A stretch of DNA of 64,000 bases from Actinokineospora auranticolor (GTDB taxonomy: Bacteria > Actinomycetota > Actinomycetes > Mycobacteriales > Pseudonocardiaceae): the NCBI RefSeq assembly GCF_002934265.1, contig NZ_PTIX01000011.1:1-64000 (forward strand), written 5' to 3'. Below the pieces are notes generated by a model. It saw only the letters and a list, made by a program, of their open reading frames with translations. It was not told the DNA's origin and searched no databases. The position numbers and the translations under genes were made by a program. Each line of letters starts with the position of its first letter. Position 1 is the first letter of the stretch. Shown piece by piece: positions 36,623-46,197 of the stretch.

Positions 36623-37845
36623 GAGGTCACCGCCGCGTCGCCGAGCGCGTCGACCATCCGGTCCAGGGCCGCCGCCCAGCCGGTCTCCTCGCGGGCGTAG
36701 CAGACCCGGAACCGGCCGTGGCCGGACGGCCCGAACTGGTACCCGGGGCTCACGACCACCCCGGCCCGCTCCTGCAGCACCCGCGCCACCCGGACGTCGT
36801 CGAGGCCGAGTGCGGAGACGTCCGGCCACAGGTAGGCGGTGCCCGCGCCGGGCCGCACCACCAGGCCACCGACCCGGCGCAGCCGCCGCGCGCTCAGCTC
36901 CCGCAGAGCGGCCAGTTCGGTGACGCGGGCGCGGACGAACTCGACGTCGTCGACCAACCAGTGGGTCAGCACGTGCTGGGAGTACGCGGGGGCGCGCAGG
37001 CAGGAGATCGCCATGACCTGCTCGATCGCGTCGACCACGGGGGCCGGGCCGATCGCGACGCCCACCCGGTACCCGCTCAGCGACTCCGTCTTCGAGCCGC
37101 CGAGCAGGGTCACCGTCCGCTCCCCCATCCCCGGTTCCGCCGCGAGGTGGGTGAACGGGACGTCGTCGTAGACCAGCCTGCAGTACAGCTCGTCGACGAC
37201 CACGAGGAAGTCGTGCCGCACGGCGAGCGCGGCCAGCCCGCGCACCGTCTCCGGGGTGTACACGGTGCCCGTGGGGTTGTTCGGGTTCGAGGTGAGCACG
37301 AGCTTCACGCCCGCGCGGGCCGCGGTCTCCAGCGCGGCCAGGTCCAGCTGCGGCCCGGCGGGGTGCTCGACCATGCCCACGCGCACCACCCGGGCGCCCA
37401 GGAACCGCAGCATCCGTTCCACGAACAGGTACTCCGGGTCCGCCAGCGCCACCACGTCGCCCGCGTCGACCAGGGCGCTGAGCGTGGCGAACAGGCCGCC
37501 CTGGGTGCCGGTGGTGATGATGATCTCGCGGTCCGGGTCGACGTCGACGCCGAGCAGCCCGGACACCGACCGCGCGCACGTCGCGCGCACCGCCGCGTTG
37601 CCGCGGTAGCCGGTGTAGGCGAGTTCGCCGTCGCTTGCCGCGGCGGTGAACGCGGTCAGCGCCCAGGGCGGTGGGGGGAAGCGGACGGTGTCGAAGTGGG
37701 TGGTGTCCAGCAGCCCGTGGCCCGCGCCGTCCAACCGCAGTCCCAGGTCCGCCTCCCGCACGGACATGCCGAGCGTGTCGGCCCGTTCCGGCAGGTGCGT
37801 GCGCAGCACCCGCCGGGATTCCACGGTGTCACGGGTTGCCGCCAT
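36619..37845 (-). CDS. class I/II pyridoxal-phosphate aminotransferase
   Basis: The 408-residue fold-type I enzyme has NNPTGTVYTPETVRGLAALA (near residue 190), the PLP-binding lysine in LLGGSKTESLSGYRVGVAIG (near 255), and LVVVDELYCRLVYDD whose aspartate holds the pyridine nitrogen. A C-terminal Arg for the carboxylate is in GRFRVCYAREE. ATG 37845 was chosen because an AGGGAG site lies 9 bases upstream; the frame is open to 37989 without such a site. It lies 38 bp after the ABC ATPase gene, so it is probably transcribed with the importer and acts on an amino acid released from the imported compound. Confidence 0.9.
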   Translation of the reverse strand: MAATRDTVESRRVLRTHLPERADTLGMSVREADLGLRLDGAGHGLLDTTHFDTVRFPPPPWALTAFTAAASDGELAYTGYRGNAAVRATCARSVSGLLGVDVDPDREIIITTGTQGGLFATLSALVDAGDVVALADPEYLFVERMLRFLGARVVRVGMVEHPAGPQLDLAALETAARAGVKLVLTSNPNNPTGTVYTPETVRGLAALAVRHDFLVVVDELYCRLVYDDVPFTHLAAEPGMGERTVTLLGGSKTESLSGYRVGVAIGPAPVVDAIEQVMAISCLRAPAYSQHVLTHWLVDDVEFVRARVTELAALRELSARRLRRVGGLVVRPGAGTAYLWPDVSALGLDDVRVARVLQERAGVVVSPGYQFGPSGHGRFRVCYAREETGWAAALDRMVDALGDAAVTS

Positions 37846-37883
37846 GTCGGTGTCTCCCTCTGCTGTCGAGTGGTCCAGGTGGT

Positions 37884-39908
37884 TCACGGCCGCGCCCAGT
37901 GGCAGGCCACGCCGTCCAGCAGCGCGGGCACCTCCCCGGCGCACCGGGCGCGTTGCGCGTCGGTCAACCCGCCCAGGTACTCGGGGCACCGGGTGCGGAA
38001 CCGGCAGCCCGACGGCGGGTCCACCGGGCTGGGTACGTCGCCGGTCAGCACGATCCGCTCGCGGGCCCGTTCCTTGCGCGGGTCGGGCAGCGGCACCGCC
38101 GAGACGAGTGCGCGCGTGTACGGGTGGCGCGGGTGGTCGAACACCGCGTCGCGGTCCCCGGTCTCCACCACCCGCCCCAGGTAGAGCACGGCCACGCGGT
38201 CGGCGATGTGGCGCACCACCGACAGGTCGTGGGCGATGAACAGGTACGCCAGCCCCAGCGCGTCCCGCAGGTCCTCCAGCAGGTTGATCACATCGGCCTG
38301 CACGGACACGTCGAGGGCGGACACCGGTTCGTCGAGCACCAGCACCCGGGGCCGCAGGGCCAGGGCGCGGGCGATCCCGATGCGCTGGCGCTGACCACCG
38401 GAGAACTCGTGCGGGTAGCGCTCGGACCCCGCCCCCGACAACCCCACCGACCGCAGCAGCTCCAGCGCCCGGACCCGCGCCTCGCGGCGGCCGGTCCCGT
38501 TGACCCGCAGCGGTTCCGCGACGAGGTCGGCCGCGGTCATCCGCGGGTCCAGGGAGTTCATCGGGTCCTGGAACACGATCTGCAGGTCCCGGGCGTGCCC
38601 GCGGCGCGCCAGTGGTTCACCGTCGAGCAGCACCCTGCCGCCGGTCGGGTCCTCCAGGGACATCAGCAGTCTCGCGATGGTCGACTTGCCCGAGCCGGAC
38701 TCGCCGACCAGCCCCAGCGTCTCCCCCGTCGACAGGTCGAACGACACGTCGCACACCGCGTGCAACTCGCCCCGGTCGCGGCGGAACAGGCCCGCGCCGC
38801 GCACCCGGTAGTGCTTCACCAGCCCGGCCGCGGTGACGATCGGCGTGGCCTGCTCGGCCACGGGCGTGTCCGGCGGCAGGGGCGCGGGGCGCGGTGGGAA
38901 CACGTCCTCCGGGCGCCTGTCGACGAGGTCGGCGCTGAAGTGGCAGGCGGCCAGGTGTTCGCCGTCGACCGGCGCCAGAGGTGGCTCCTCGGTGCGGCAC
39001 AGATCGGTGGCCAGCGGGCACCTCGGCGCGAACGCGCACCCCGTGATGGGCCGGTCCAGCGCGGGCGGGGTGCCCGCGACGGGGGTCAGCCGTGCGTCCC
39101 GGGCGCCGTCGAGGCGGGGCAGGCTGCCCAGCAACCCCAGGGTGTACGGCATGCGCGGGGTGTAGAAGACCTCCTCGACCGTGCCGGACTCCACGACCTT
39201 GCCCGCGTACATCACCACCACCCGGTCGGCCTGCCCGGCGACCACACCGAGGTCGTGGGTGATGAGCACGGTCGCCGCGCCGGTCTGCTCGCGGGCGGTG
39301 CGCAGCGCGTCGAGGACCTGGGCCTGGATGGTGACGTCCAGCGCGGTGGTGGGCTCGTCGGCGATGATCACGTCCGGGTCGTCGGCCATGGCGATGGCGA
39401 TCACCACGCGTTGGCGCATCCCGCCGGAGAACTCGTGCGGGTAGTCCGCGACCCGGTCGCGCGCGTTGGGGATGCCGACCAGCTCCAGCAGCGCGATCGC
39501 GCGCTCGACGGCCTCCTCGCGGCCCAGGCCGGGGTGGTGCGCCCGCACCGCCTCGGCGACCTGGAACCCCACCGAGTAGACGGGGTTCAGCGCGGAGAGC
39601 GGGTCCTGGAACACCATCGCCACGGACCGGCCGCGCACCGCGGCCAGCTCGTCGTCGCGCAGCCCGAGCAGTTCGCGGTCGCGGAACCGGACCGATCCGC
39701 CGACCCGCGCGCCGTGCGGCAGCAGCCCCATCACCGCGAGCGCGGTCGCGGACTTGCCGCACCCGGACTCGCCGACCACGCCGAGCACCTCCCCCGCCCG
39801 CAGCGACCAGGACACCCCGCGCACGGCGGTCACCCGGCCGCGCTCGTCGGGGAAGGACACGGTGAGGTCGTGGACGCCGAGCACCTCGGTCGTCGCCTGC
39901 CGGGTCAT
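37884..39908 (-). CDS. double ABC ATPase of a dipeptide/oligopeptide importer (DppD-DppF fusion)
   Basis: The 674-residue protein carries two complete ATPase domains in one chain. Domain 1: Walker [14 protein letters not shown], signature FSGGMRQRV, Walker [13 protein letters not shown]. Domain 2 (from about residue 350): [35 protein letters not shown]. Each ends with the Cys-rich C-terminal motif of peptide-type importers ([14 protein letters not shown] and [13 protein letters not shown]), which can hold an iron-sulfur cluster in some members. ATG 39908 overlaps the permease stop (ATGA). Fusion of the usual two subunits is common in actinomycetes. Confidence 0.92.
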   Translation of the reverse strand: MTRQATTEVLGVHDLTVSFPDERGRVTAVRGVSWSLRAGEVLGVVGESGCGKSATALAVMGLLPHGARVGGSVRFRDRELLGLRDDELAAVRGRSVAMVFQDPLSALNPVYSVGFQVAEAVRAHHPGLGREEAVERAIALLELVGIPNARDRVADYPHEFSGGMRQRVVIAIAMADDPDVIIADEPTTALDVTIQAQVLDALRTAREQTGAATVLITHDLGVVAGQADRVVVMYAGKVVESGTVEEVFYTPRMPYTLGLLGSLPRLDGARDARLTPVAGTPPALDRPITGCAFAPRCPLATDLCRTEEPPLAPVDGEHLAACHFSADLVDRRPEDVFPPRPAPLPPDTPVAEQATPIVTAAGLVKHYRVRGAGLFRRDRGELHAVCDVSFDLSTGETLGLVGESGSGKSTIARLLMSLEDPTGGRVLLDGEPLARRGHARDLQIVFQDPMNSLDPRMTAADLVAEPLRVNGTGRREARVRALELLRSVGLSGAGSERYPHEFSGGQRQRIGIARALALRPRVLVLDEPVSALDVSVQADVINLLEDLRDALGLAYLFIAHDLSVVRHIADRVAVLYLGRVVETGDRDAVFDHPRHPYTRALVSAVPLPDPRKERARERIVLTGDVPSPVDPPSGCRFRTRCPEYLGGLTDAQRARCAGEVPALLDGVACHWARP

Positions 39909-40801
39909 CGCCTGCTCCGGGACCGGGTGTTGTCGAAGGCGTCGCGCAGCCCGTCGCCGATGAAGTTGACGCTCAGCGCGATGAGCACGATGAACAGGCC
40001 GGGGAAGTAGAACAGCCACGGCCGGGTGGCCACCGCGGTCTGGTTCTGGCTGATCAGCAGCCCCAGCGAGGTGTCCGGCGGGCGCACCCCGAAGCCGATG
40101 AACGACAGCGCCGTCTCGGCCAGGATCGCGACCGCCACGATGATGGTCACCGCGACGATGATCGTGCCCAGCGCGTTGGGCAGCACGTGCCGGAAGATGA
40201 TCCGCCACGAGCCCGCGCCGAAGGTGCGCGCGGCGGCGATGAACTCGCGCTCGCGCAGCGACAGCACCAGGCCGCGCACCAGCCGGGCGACGTAGGGCCA
40301 GGTGAGGGCGGCCAGCACCAGGCCGATCAACAGCCAGCCCTGGCTGGAAGCGCCGACGTTGTTGGCCAGCACGGCCGCCACCGCGATCGCCGGGAAGATC
40401 AGCACCAGGTCGGCGACGCGCATCATCAGCGTGTCGACCTTGCCGCCGTGCAGCCCGGCCACCGCGCCCCACACGCTGCCGAACACCCCGGACACCGCGG
40501 CCACGAACAACGCGATCTCGACCGACCGCTGCGTGCCGCGCAGCACCTGGGCCAGCAGGTCGTAGCCGGTGGCGTCGGTGCCGAACGGGTGCTCGAGCGA
40601 CGGCGGGTGGGAGTTGTCGGGGGTGTACACGTCGTAGGAGTAGTGCCACAGCGCGCCGCCGACGAACGCCAGCAGCACCAGCAGCAGAAAGACGACCAGG
40701 CTGGCGGTGGCGAGCCGGTGGCGCAGGAACCGGCGCGCCACCAGCCGCCACCGGGGGGTGGCGACCGGCACGTCGCCGCCCGCCCGCGTGATCTCAACCA
40801 A
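39905..40801 (-). CDS. DppC-type ABC permease
   Basis: The 298-residue permease has the OppC N-terminal helix (LATASLVVFLLLVLLAFVGG), the outside loop SLEHPFGTDATGYDLLAQVL and the EAA loop EREFIAAARTFGAGSWRIIF that docks on the ATPase. About six transmembrane helices are visible. I read the start as TTG 40801, inside the end of the previous gene by eight bases; no better start lies before the first helix. It pairs with the DppB-type permease to form the channel of the importer. Confidence 0.9.
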   Translation of the reverse strand: MVEITRAGGDVPVATPRWRLVARRFLRHRLATASLVVFLLLVLLAFVGGALWHYSYDVYTPDNSHPPSLEHPFGTDATGYDLLAQVLRGTQRSVEIALFVAAVSGVFGSVWGAVAGLHGGKVDTLMMRVADLVLIFPAIAVAAVLANNVGASSQGWLLIGLVLAALTWPYVARLVRGLVLSLREREFIAAARTFGAGSWRIIFRHVLPNALGTIIVAVTIIVAVAILAETALSFIGFGVRPPDTSLGLLISQNQTAVATRPWLFYFPGLFIVLIALSVNFIGDGLRDAFDNTRSRSRR

Positions 40802-41771
40802 GGCGAACCCTCCTGTCCAGCACGGCGTAGAGCAGATCGGCGACGAGGTTGAACACCACGACGATCACCGACACCAGCAGCAGCCACGCCATCACGGCGT
40901 AGATGTCCTTGTCCCGCACCGCGGACAGCAGGAACGAGCCCATGCCGCGCCACTGGAACACGGTCTCGGTGACCACCGCGCCGGAGAACAGCACGGCCAG
41001 GTCCAGCGCCACGACCGTGGTCAGCGGCACCAGCGCGGTGCGCAACGCGTGGCGCACCAGCACTTTTCGCCGCTTGATCCCCTTGGCGCGGGCCAACCGC
41101 ACGTAGTCGCTCTCCTGCACCTCGATCATCGAGGACCGCACGAACCGGCTCCACGGCGGGAAGGCGGTCATGGCCAGCACGATGGTCGGGAGCACCAGGT
41201 GGCCCAGCACGTCCGCCACGGTCGGCCAGAACCCGGTCGGCGGTGGGATGGAGGCCTCGCCGACCGTGTAGACCAGGGTGGACCCGGTGGCCTGGTTGAG
41301 GTCGATCGCCTGCTGCTTGAGCAGGATCGCGAGCCAGAACGCGGGCATCGACAGCAGCAGGAACCCGATGGCGGTGAACGCGTAGTCCACCGCGGAGTAC
41401 CGCTTGACCGCGCTGACCACGCCGACCACCAGGGCCAGCGCCAGCGCGAGCAGCACGGCGAGGGTCACCAGGCGGGCCGAGACCCACAGCCGGGGCCAGA
41501 TCTCCGCGCCGATGTCGATCTTCTTGACCGACGGGCCCCAGTCGCCGCGCGGGATGCCGGTCAGCCAGTGCCAGTACCGTTCCAGCACCGGCTGGTCGAG
41601 CCGCATCCGGTGCGCCTCGGCGTCCAGCACCGCCCTGGGCACCGGCGGCTGCTTGGCCTTGAGGTCGCCGAGCGGGTCGCCGGACGCGCTGACCATGACG
41701 AACGTGATGAACGAGCCGACCAGCACGATCGGGACCGCGTGCAGCAACCGCCGCAACACGTAAGCCAACAT
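40794..41771 (-). CDS. DppB-type ABC permease
   Basis: The 325-residue permease begins with the OppB/DppB signature LAYVLRRLLHAVPIVLVGSF, continues with a loop RMRLDQPVLERYWHWLTGIP and the EAA loop VRLARAKGIKRRKVLVRHAL, and ends VADLLYAVLDRRVRLG. It differs from typical members in a longer first outer loop. It lies 52 bp after the binding-protein gene. With the DppC-type subunit it forms the transmembrane pore. Confidence 0.9.
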   Translation of the reverse strand: MLAYVLRRLLHAVPIVLVGSFITFVMVSASGDPLGDLKAKQPPVPRAVLDAEAHRMRLDQPVLERYWHWLTGIPRGDWGPSVKKIDIGAEIWPRLWVSARLVTLAVLLALALALVVGVVSAVKRYSAVDYAFTAIGFLLLSMPAFWLAILLKQQAIDLNQATGSTLVYTVGEASIPPPTGFWPTVADVLGHLVLPTIVLAMTAFPPWSRFVRSSMIEVQESDYVRLARAKGIKRRKVLVRHALRTALVPLTTVVALDLAVLFSGAVVTETVFQWRGMGSFLLSAVRDKDIYAVMAWLLLVSVIVVVFNLVADLLYAVLDRRVRLG

Positions 41772-41823
41772 CGCTGCCTGCCTTCCCCTGGGGTGGCGCG
41801 GGTCGGGCGACCCGCGCCACGCG

Positions 41824-43533
41824 TCAGCCGGTGATGCCCCACTCGCCGCCGTTGTACGGCGGCCCGAAGTAGGTGCCGTTGGCCCGGACGTTGACCAGGT
41901 TCGCCTTGTACACCAACAGGTCTGGCACCTGGTACAGCGGCAGGATGTAGGCGTCCTCGGTCAGTTGCGCGTCCACCCCGTTGAGGAACCCGGCGACCTG
42001 GGTCTCGTCGGTGGCGCGCAGCGCCTTGGTGAGCAGGTCGTCCACGACCGGGCTGGAGTAGCCGCCGAAGTTCAGGCCCGCCTTGGTCATGAACGCCTGC
42101 GAGTACTGGGAGGCCAGGAACGTCTGCCCGATCCAGCCCATCGCGAACAGGTCGAAGTCCTTGCCCGCCTGGTGGGTCACGGTCGCGCCGACCGAGTCGG
42201 TGGTCTGCACGTCCACCGTCACGCCGAGCTTCTTGGCGGTGTCGGCGAACAGTTGGCACACCGTCTGCAGGATCTGGTTGTTCTGGATGTAGCGCATCGT
42301 CAGCGGCGGGACCGGCGTGCCCCTGGGATCGATGAGCCTGCCCGCGTCGATCTTGTAGCCCGCGTCGGTGAGGATCGAGGTGGCCTTGGCGACGTCGCCG
42401 GTGCCCAGCGTGCCCAGGTTGTCCTTGTAGCCGGGCTGCTGCGGTACGTAGATCCGGTTGCGCAGCGGCCGGGCGTCGGAGGTGAGCTGGCCGACGGTCT
42501 TGCCGATGGTCTGCCCGACGTCCATCGCGGTGAACAACGCCTTGCGCAGTACGGGATCCCGCATGGCGGGGTTGTTCAGGTTGGGCAGGATCATCTGCTT
42601 GCGCAGCCCCTGCACGAGTTGGTACTTCACGCCGCCGAGCGCCTGCACGTTGCGCAGCAGGTCGACCTGCGGGTCCGGGTTGATGATCTGGACCTCGTTG
42701 TTCTGCAGCGCGGGCACCTCCTGCGAGGTGTCGGTGATGACGCGGAACACCAGGCTGTCCACCGTGACCGGCTTGCCCCACCACTTCGGGTTGGGCACGA
42801 GCGTGGCGGCCTGGTTGGTCTCCCAGGACTTGAACATGAACGGGCCGCCGGACCAGTCGGGGAAGGAGTCCTTGTAGCGGAACCCGTCGTTGAACGAGGT
42901 GGCCAGGCCCTCGGGGGTGCCGTCGTCGCCGAGTTTTCGGGCGACGTGCGCGGGCAGGATCGGGCCGAACAACGACTTCCAGTCTCCGAACGGCTCGCTG
43001 AGGGTCACCGTGACCGTGCGCCCGTCGTCCGTGCCGACCAGGGAGGTGATGTGGTCGTAGCCCATCGTGGAGGCGGCCTCGCACTTCGGGCACAGCTTGG
43101 GGTCGGAGGCGCGCCGGACGTAGTCGAAGTCGGCCGCGGTGATCGGGGTGCCGTCGTTCCACACCGCCTTGGGGTTGATCTTGTACACCAGTGTCTGCGG
43201 TGCTGTGCCGGTCTGCTCGGCGCTGACCAGCAGGTCCTTGTTGAGCTCGACGGTCTTCAGGTCGGGCAGGGTGACGAACGGGGCCGGGTCGTAGACGTCG
43301 GCGACCAGTTGGGTGGCCACGCCGATGTCGGCCCCGAGCGGGTTCCAGTTGACGATGTTGCGTTCCAGGACGTAGGTGATCGTGCCGCCCTGCTTCGCCG
43401 TGCCGGTGTTGACCGTGTTGGGATCACCCGTGACCAGGTTGCCCGTGTCGGCGCCGCCCCCCGGGGTGCCGGTGGAACAGGCGGTCACCACCGCGGCGAC
43501 GGCGAGTACGGCGGAAATCTTTCGACCTTTCAT
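41824..43533 (-). CDS. solute-binding lipoprotein of the peptide-type importer (SBP family 5)
   Basis: The 569-residue receptor has a lipoprotein signal (ISAVLAVAAVVTAC, lipidated Cys near residue 18), a flexible Gly/Thr-rich linker, then the family-5 fold: GGTITYVLERNIVNWNPLGA, TLVYKINPKAVWNDGTPITA, ADFDYVRRASDPK and a C-terminal lobe ending LPLYQVPDLLVYKAN. Two cysteines in LCPKCEAAS may form a disulphide. Start ATG 43533 is preferred over 43545 because GGAG lies just before it. It is the first gene of the minus-strand operon and would set the substrate range; family 5 takes di- and oligopeptides, nickel chelates and sugars, so the ligand is not certain. Confidence 0.9.
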   Translation of the reverse strand: MKGRKISAVLAVAAVVTACSTGTPGGGADTGNLVTGDPNTVNTGTAKQGGTITYVLERNIVNWNPLGADIGVATQLVADVYDPAPFVTLPDLKTVELNKDLLVSAEQTGTAPQTLVYKINPKAVWNDGTPITAADFDYVRRASDPKLCPKCEAASTMGYDHITSLVGTDDGRTVTVTLSEPFGDWKSLFGPILPAHVARKLGDDGTPEGLATSFNDGFRYKDSFPDWSGGPFMFKSWETNQAATLVPNPKWWGKPVTVDSLVFRVITDTSQEVPALQNNEVQIINPDPQVDLLRNVQALGGVKYQLVQGLRKQMILPNLNNPAMRDPVLRKALFTAMDVGQTIGKTVGQLTSDARPLRNRIYVPQQPGYKDNLGTLGTGDVAKATSILTDAGYKIDAGRLIDPRGTPVPPLTMRYIQNNQILQTVCQLFADTAKKLGVTVDVQTTDSVGATVTHQAGKDFDLFAMGWIGQTFLASQYSQAFMTKAGLNFGGYSSPVVDDLLTKALRATDETQVAGFLNGVDAQLTEDAYILPLYQVPDLLVYKANLVNVRANGTYFGPPYNGGEWGITG

Positions 43534-43782
43534 GCTGCTCCACATCTCTCAACGATGGGGCGGATCGAGGTCATCAGAGTGAACAGGCGAGTTCGCGGGA
43601 ATGGCAAGCAACAATCGGTGAAGCCCCCCGTTAAGACCTGCTAATCGCGGTCCGAGCTGGGGATGTGTGCGTCAAGCAAACGTAACCGGGCGCGTTGCCG
43701 AACTCTGTCTTGTGCTCGGCGATCGGGTCTGCACAGAATCCGTCGACCGAATGTTGCGCGCAATGGACATCAGGAGGGAAAT
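43534..43782. promoter_or_regulatory. divergent promoter region of the importer and hydrolase operons
   Basis: This 249-bp gap must hold both promoters. TTGCGCGCAA at 43754-43763 is a perfect palindrome 10 bp before the AGGAGGGA ribosome site of the plus-strand operon, a place for a repressor. A LysR regulator closes that operon and could bind here; the link is a guess. No GntR-type palindrome like that at 28865 was seen. Confidence 0.4.
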
Positions 43783-44712
43783 ATGCCGACACTCGCGGAG
43801 ACGATCGAGTGGAACGATCACCCGGTTGCCTCGTCACTGGCCTACGGCACCGTCGACGTGCGGATCGGGACGGTCGGGCACGGCGGCCCGGTCGGGTTGG
43901 TCGTGGCGAGCGTGCACGGCGACGAGGGCCCCTGGGGCACCCTCGCGGTCAACCGCCTGCTGGCCTCCGTGCGGCGGGAGGAACTGCTCGGCACGCTGCG
44001 GGTCGTGCCCGTGGCGCACCCGCTGGCGACCGAGGCCGACGCCCGCCAGACCCACCTGGACCTGCTCGACCTCAACAGCTCCTTCCCCGGCGACCCCGGC
44101 GGCTCGCACACCCAGCGACTGGCCGCGGTGCTGGCCGAGCACGCGGTCGACGGCGCCGACGTGGTGCTCGACGTGCACGGCGGCGGCAGCTGGAACATCA
44201 ACTGCTTCACCTACCGGTTCCCCGGCAGCGAGCACGTGGCCGAGTGGATGGGCACCCCGCTGATCCTCGACGGCCCCGACCGCGCGTCCAGCCTCACCGG
44301 GTACGCCCGCGTGCGCGGCGCGGTCGCGGTGTGGATCGAGATGGGCGGGCGCGGCGAGTTCGAAGAGGACAGAGCCGCCACCGTCACCCGCGGCCTGCGC
44401 CGGGCCCTGGGCAAGGCAGGCGTGCTGACCGAGGCCGACCTGCCCGACGAGCCGGGCACGCCCGCCACCGGCAAGCTGCCGCTGTCGACCTCCCGGCCGG
44501 GCATCTACCAGCCGGTGCTGCGCGAGTCCGCGCTCGGCACCGTGGTCGAGGGGGGCACGGTCGTCGGCCACCTGCTCGACCCGGTGTCCAACGAGGTCCT
44601 GGAGACCTTCCGCGCGCCGTTCCCGCGCACCGCGCTCGCCCTGCTGCGCCCCACCCTGGCCCGGATCGAGTCGCCCGGCCAGGTCGTCGCCCTCGTCGCC
44701 GAGATCGTTTAG
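43783..44712 (+). CDS. succinylglutamate desuccinylase/aspartoacylase-family zinc hydrolase
   Basis: The 309-residue M14-like enzyme has the zinc ligands His and Glu in VVASVHGDEGPWGTLAVNRL (near residue 48), the third His in VVLDVHGGGSWNIN (near 130) and a candidate catalytic Glu in AVAVWIEMGGRGEFEED (near 190). A beta-barrel tail follows. Such enzymes remove N-acyl groups from amino acids or act on related amides. A strong AGGAGGGA site precedes ATG 43783. As first gene of the divergent operon it would open up an acylated or amide-linked amino acid brought in by the importer. Confidence 0.88.
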   Translation: MPTLAETIEWNDHPVASSLAYGTVDVRIGTVGHGGPVGLVVASVHGDEGPWGTLAVNRLLASVRREELLGTLRVVPVAHPLATEADARQTHLDLLDLNSSFPGDPGGSHTQRLAAVLAEHAVDGADVVLDVHGGGSWNINCFTYRFPGSEHVAEWMGTPLILDGPDRASSLTGYARVRGAVAVWIEMGGRGEFEEDRAATVTRGLRRALGKAGVLTEADLPDEPGTPATGKLPLSTSRPGIYQPVLRESALGTVVEGGTVVGHLLDPVSNEVLETFRAPFPRTALALLRPTLARIESPGQVVALVAEIV

Positions 44713-44722
44713 GAGAACCAGG

Positions 44723-45460
44723 ATGATCGACCCCACCGGCCGGTTCGCCATCGTGGCGGGCAACGCCGAGGACATCGGCCACGCCGTCGCCCGCGAGCTG
44801 GCCGCCGCGGGCATGACCGTGGCGGTGCTGTGCGACCAGGCCGACGCCGTGCGTGCGCTGGCCGAGGAAGTGCCGTCCGCGCACGCGTTCGTCACCGACT
44901 TCACCGACGCGGACGCGCTGCGCGCCGCCACCGAAGAGGCGGTGCGGCGGTTCGGCACGCCCCGCCTGGTCGTGCACAACTCGGCGGTGTTCCGCGAGGT
45001 CCCCGTGCTGGAGCTCGACGTCGCGGCGTTCAAGGCCGAGTCCGACAGCATCCTGCAGAGCGCGTTCGTGCTGGCCAAGGCGGTGTGGCCGCACATGGTC
45101 CAGGCGCGGGACGGCAGCATCGTGTTCGTCTCGTCGGGCTCGGCGCTGTCGGGCTTCGCAGGCGAGGCCGCCTACGTCGCGGGCAAGCACGGACAGGAAG
45201 GGCTGATGAAGGTGCTCGCGCTGGAGGGAAAGGAGTACGGCGTCGCCGTCAACACCATCACCACCGGCGCGCCCATCGACGGCCCGCTGGCCTACACCTA
45301 CACCGATGCCCTGCGCGCGGTGATGGTGCCGCCGTCGCGACTGGCGCCCGCGTTCGCGTTCCTGGCCGGGATCGACGCCGACTTCGCCACCGGCCAGCGG
45401 TTCAACGCCTTCCAACTCTCCGAAGCCATCCGAACCACCCGGGAAGGGGTGTCCGCGTGA
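44723..45460 (+). CDS. short-chain dehydrogenase/reductase, copy 1
   Basis: The 245-residue SDR has the catalytic Ser in FVSSGSALSGFAGE and Tyr-Lys in AAYVAGKHGQEG (YxxxK). Its cofactor loop reads VAGNAEDIGHAVA, in which the second glycine of TGxxxGxG is replaced by Asp, so cofactor use may be altered. HNSAVFREVPV matches the NAG region only loosely. It starts 10 bp after the hydrolase with AGGAG at its ATG and overlaps the second SDR (GTGA). The last third is nearly identical to copy 2, including 70 identical bases. Confidence 0.88.
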   Translation: MIDPTGRFAIVAGNAEDIGHAVARELAAAGMTVAVLCDQADAVRALAEEVPSAHAFVTDFTDADALRAATEEAVRRFGTPRLVVHNSAVFREVPVLELDVAAFKAESDSILQSAFVLAKAVWPHMVQARDGSIVFVSSGSALSGFAGEAAYVAGKHGQEGLMKVLALEGKEYGVAVNTITTGAPIDGPLAYTYTDALRAVMVPPSRLAPAFAFLAGIDADFATGQRFNAFQLSEAIRTTREGVSA

Positions 45461-46197
45461 TCGACATCAACGGCAAGGTCGCCTTCCTGACCGGTGCCGC
45501 CGAGGGGCTGGGCCGCGAGATCGCGCGGGAGCTGGTCGCGGGCGGCATGCGCGTGGCGATGGTGGACGTGCAGGGCGAGAAATTGACCGCGCTGGCCGAG
45601 GAGTTGCGCGCCGACGGCGCGGACGTGCTGCCGCTCGTCGTGGACCTGGCCGATCCCGTGGCCGCGGCGGACGCGGTCGAGCTGGCACTGGCGCACTACG
45701 GCACGCCCCGGGTGCTGATCCACAACGCCGCGGTCCTCAAGGAAGTGTCCATGTTGGACGTGACCTTCGAGGACTGGCGGCGCGAAGTCGACATCATCCT
45801 CGGCGCGGCCTACGCGCTGACGAAAACCGTCTGGCCGCACATGGTCCAGGCGCGGGACGGAAGCATCGTGTTCCTGTCCTCGGGGTCCGCGCTGTTCGGC
45901 TTCGTCAAGGAGACCGCGTACACGCCGGGCAAACACGCGCAGGAAGGGCTGATGAAAGTACTGGCGCTGGAGGGGAAGGAGCACAACATCGCGGTCAACA
46001 CCACCTCCACCGGCCGTCCCATCGACACACCCATGTCGGACTCCCACTACACCGAGGAGATGCGGATCGGGATCGTGCCGCCGTCCCGGCTGGCGCCCGC
46101 GTTCGCGTTCCTGGCCGGGATCGACGCCGACTTCGCCACCGGCCAGCGGTTCAACGCCTACCAGCTCTCCGAGGCGATCCGGGTGACCCGCGGATGA
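45457..46197 (+). CDS. short-chain dehydrogenase/reductase, copy 2
   Basis: The 246-residue paralogue has a canonical cofactor loop TGAAEGLGREIARELV, the HNAAVLKEVSM segment, the Ser in FLSSGSALFGFVKE and Tyr-Lys in TAYTPGKHAQEG. It therefore looks like the fully active partner of copy 1, and the two may form a heterotetramer. Start GTG 45457 overlaps copy 1. The RidA gene starts within its stop (ATGA). The substrate is unknown; context suggests an alcohol or ketone made during breakdown of the imported compound. Confidence 0.9.
   Translation: MIDINGKVAFLTGAAEGLGREIARELVAGGMRVAMVDVQGEKLTALAEELRADGADVLPLVVDLADPVAAADAVELALAHYGTPRVLIHNAAVLKEVSMLDVTFEDWRREVDIILGAAYALTKTVWPHMVQARDGSIVFLSSGSALFGFVKETAYTPGKHAQEGLMKVLALEGKEHNIAVNTTSTGRPIDTPMSDSHYTEEMRIGIVPPSRLAPAFAFLAGIDADFATGQRFNAYQLSEAIRVTRG

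Noticed and set aside
35600-37579. 659-codon frame covering the hydroxyacid dehydrogenase and part of the aminotransferase
   Set aside because: Only the part from 36622 down has domain structure; the front is an out-of-frame reading of the aminotransferase gene.
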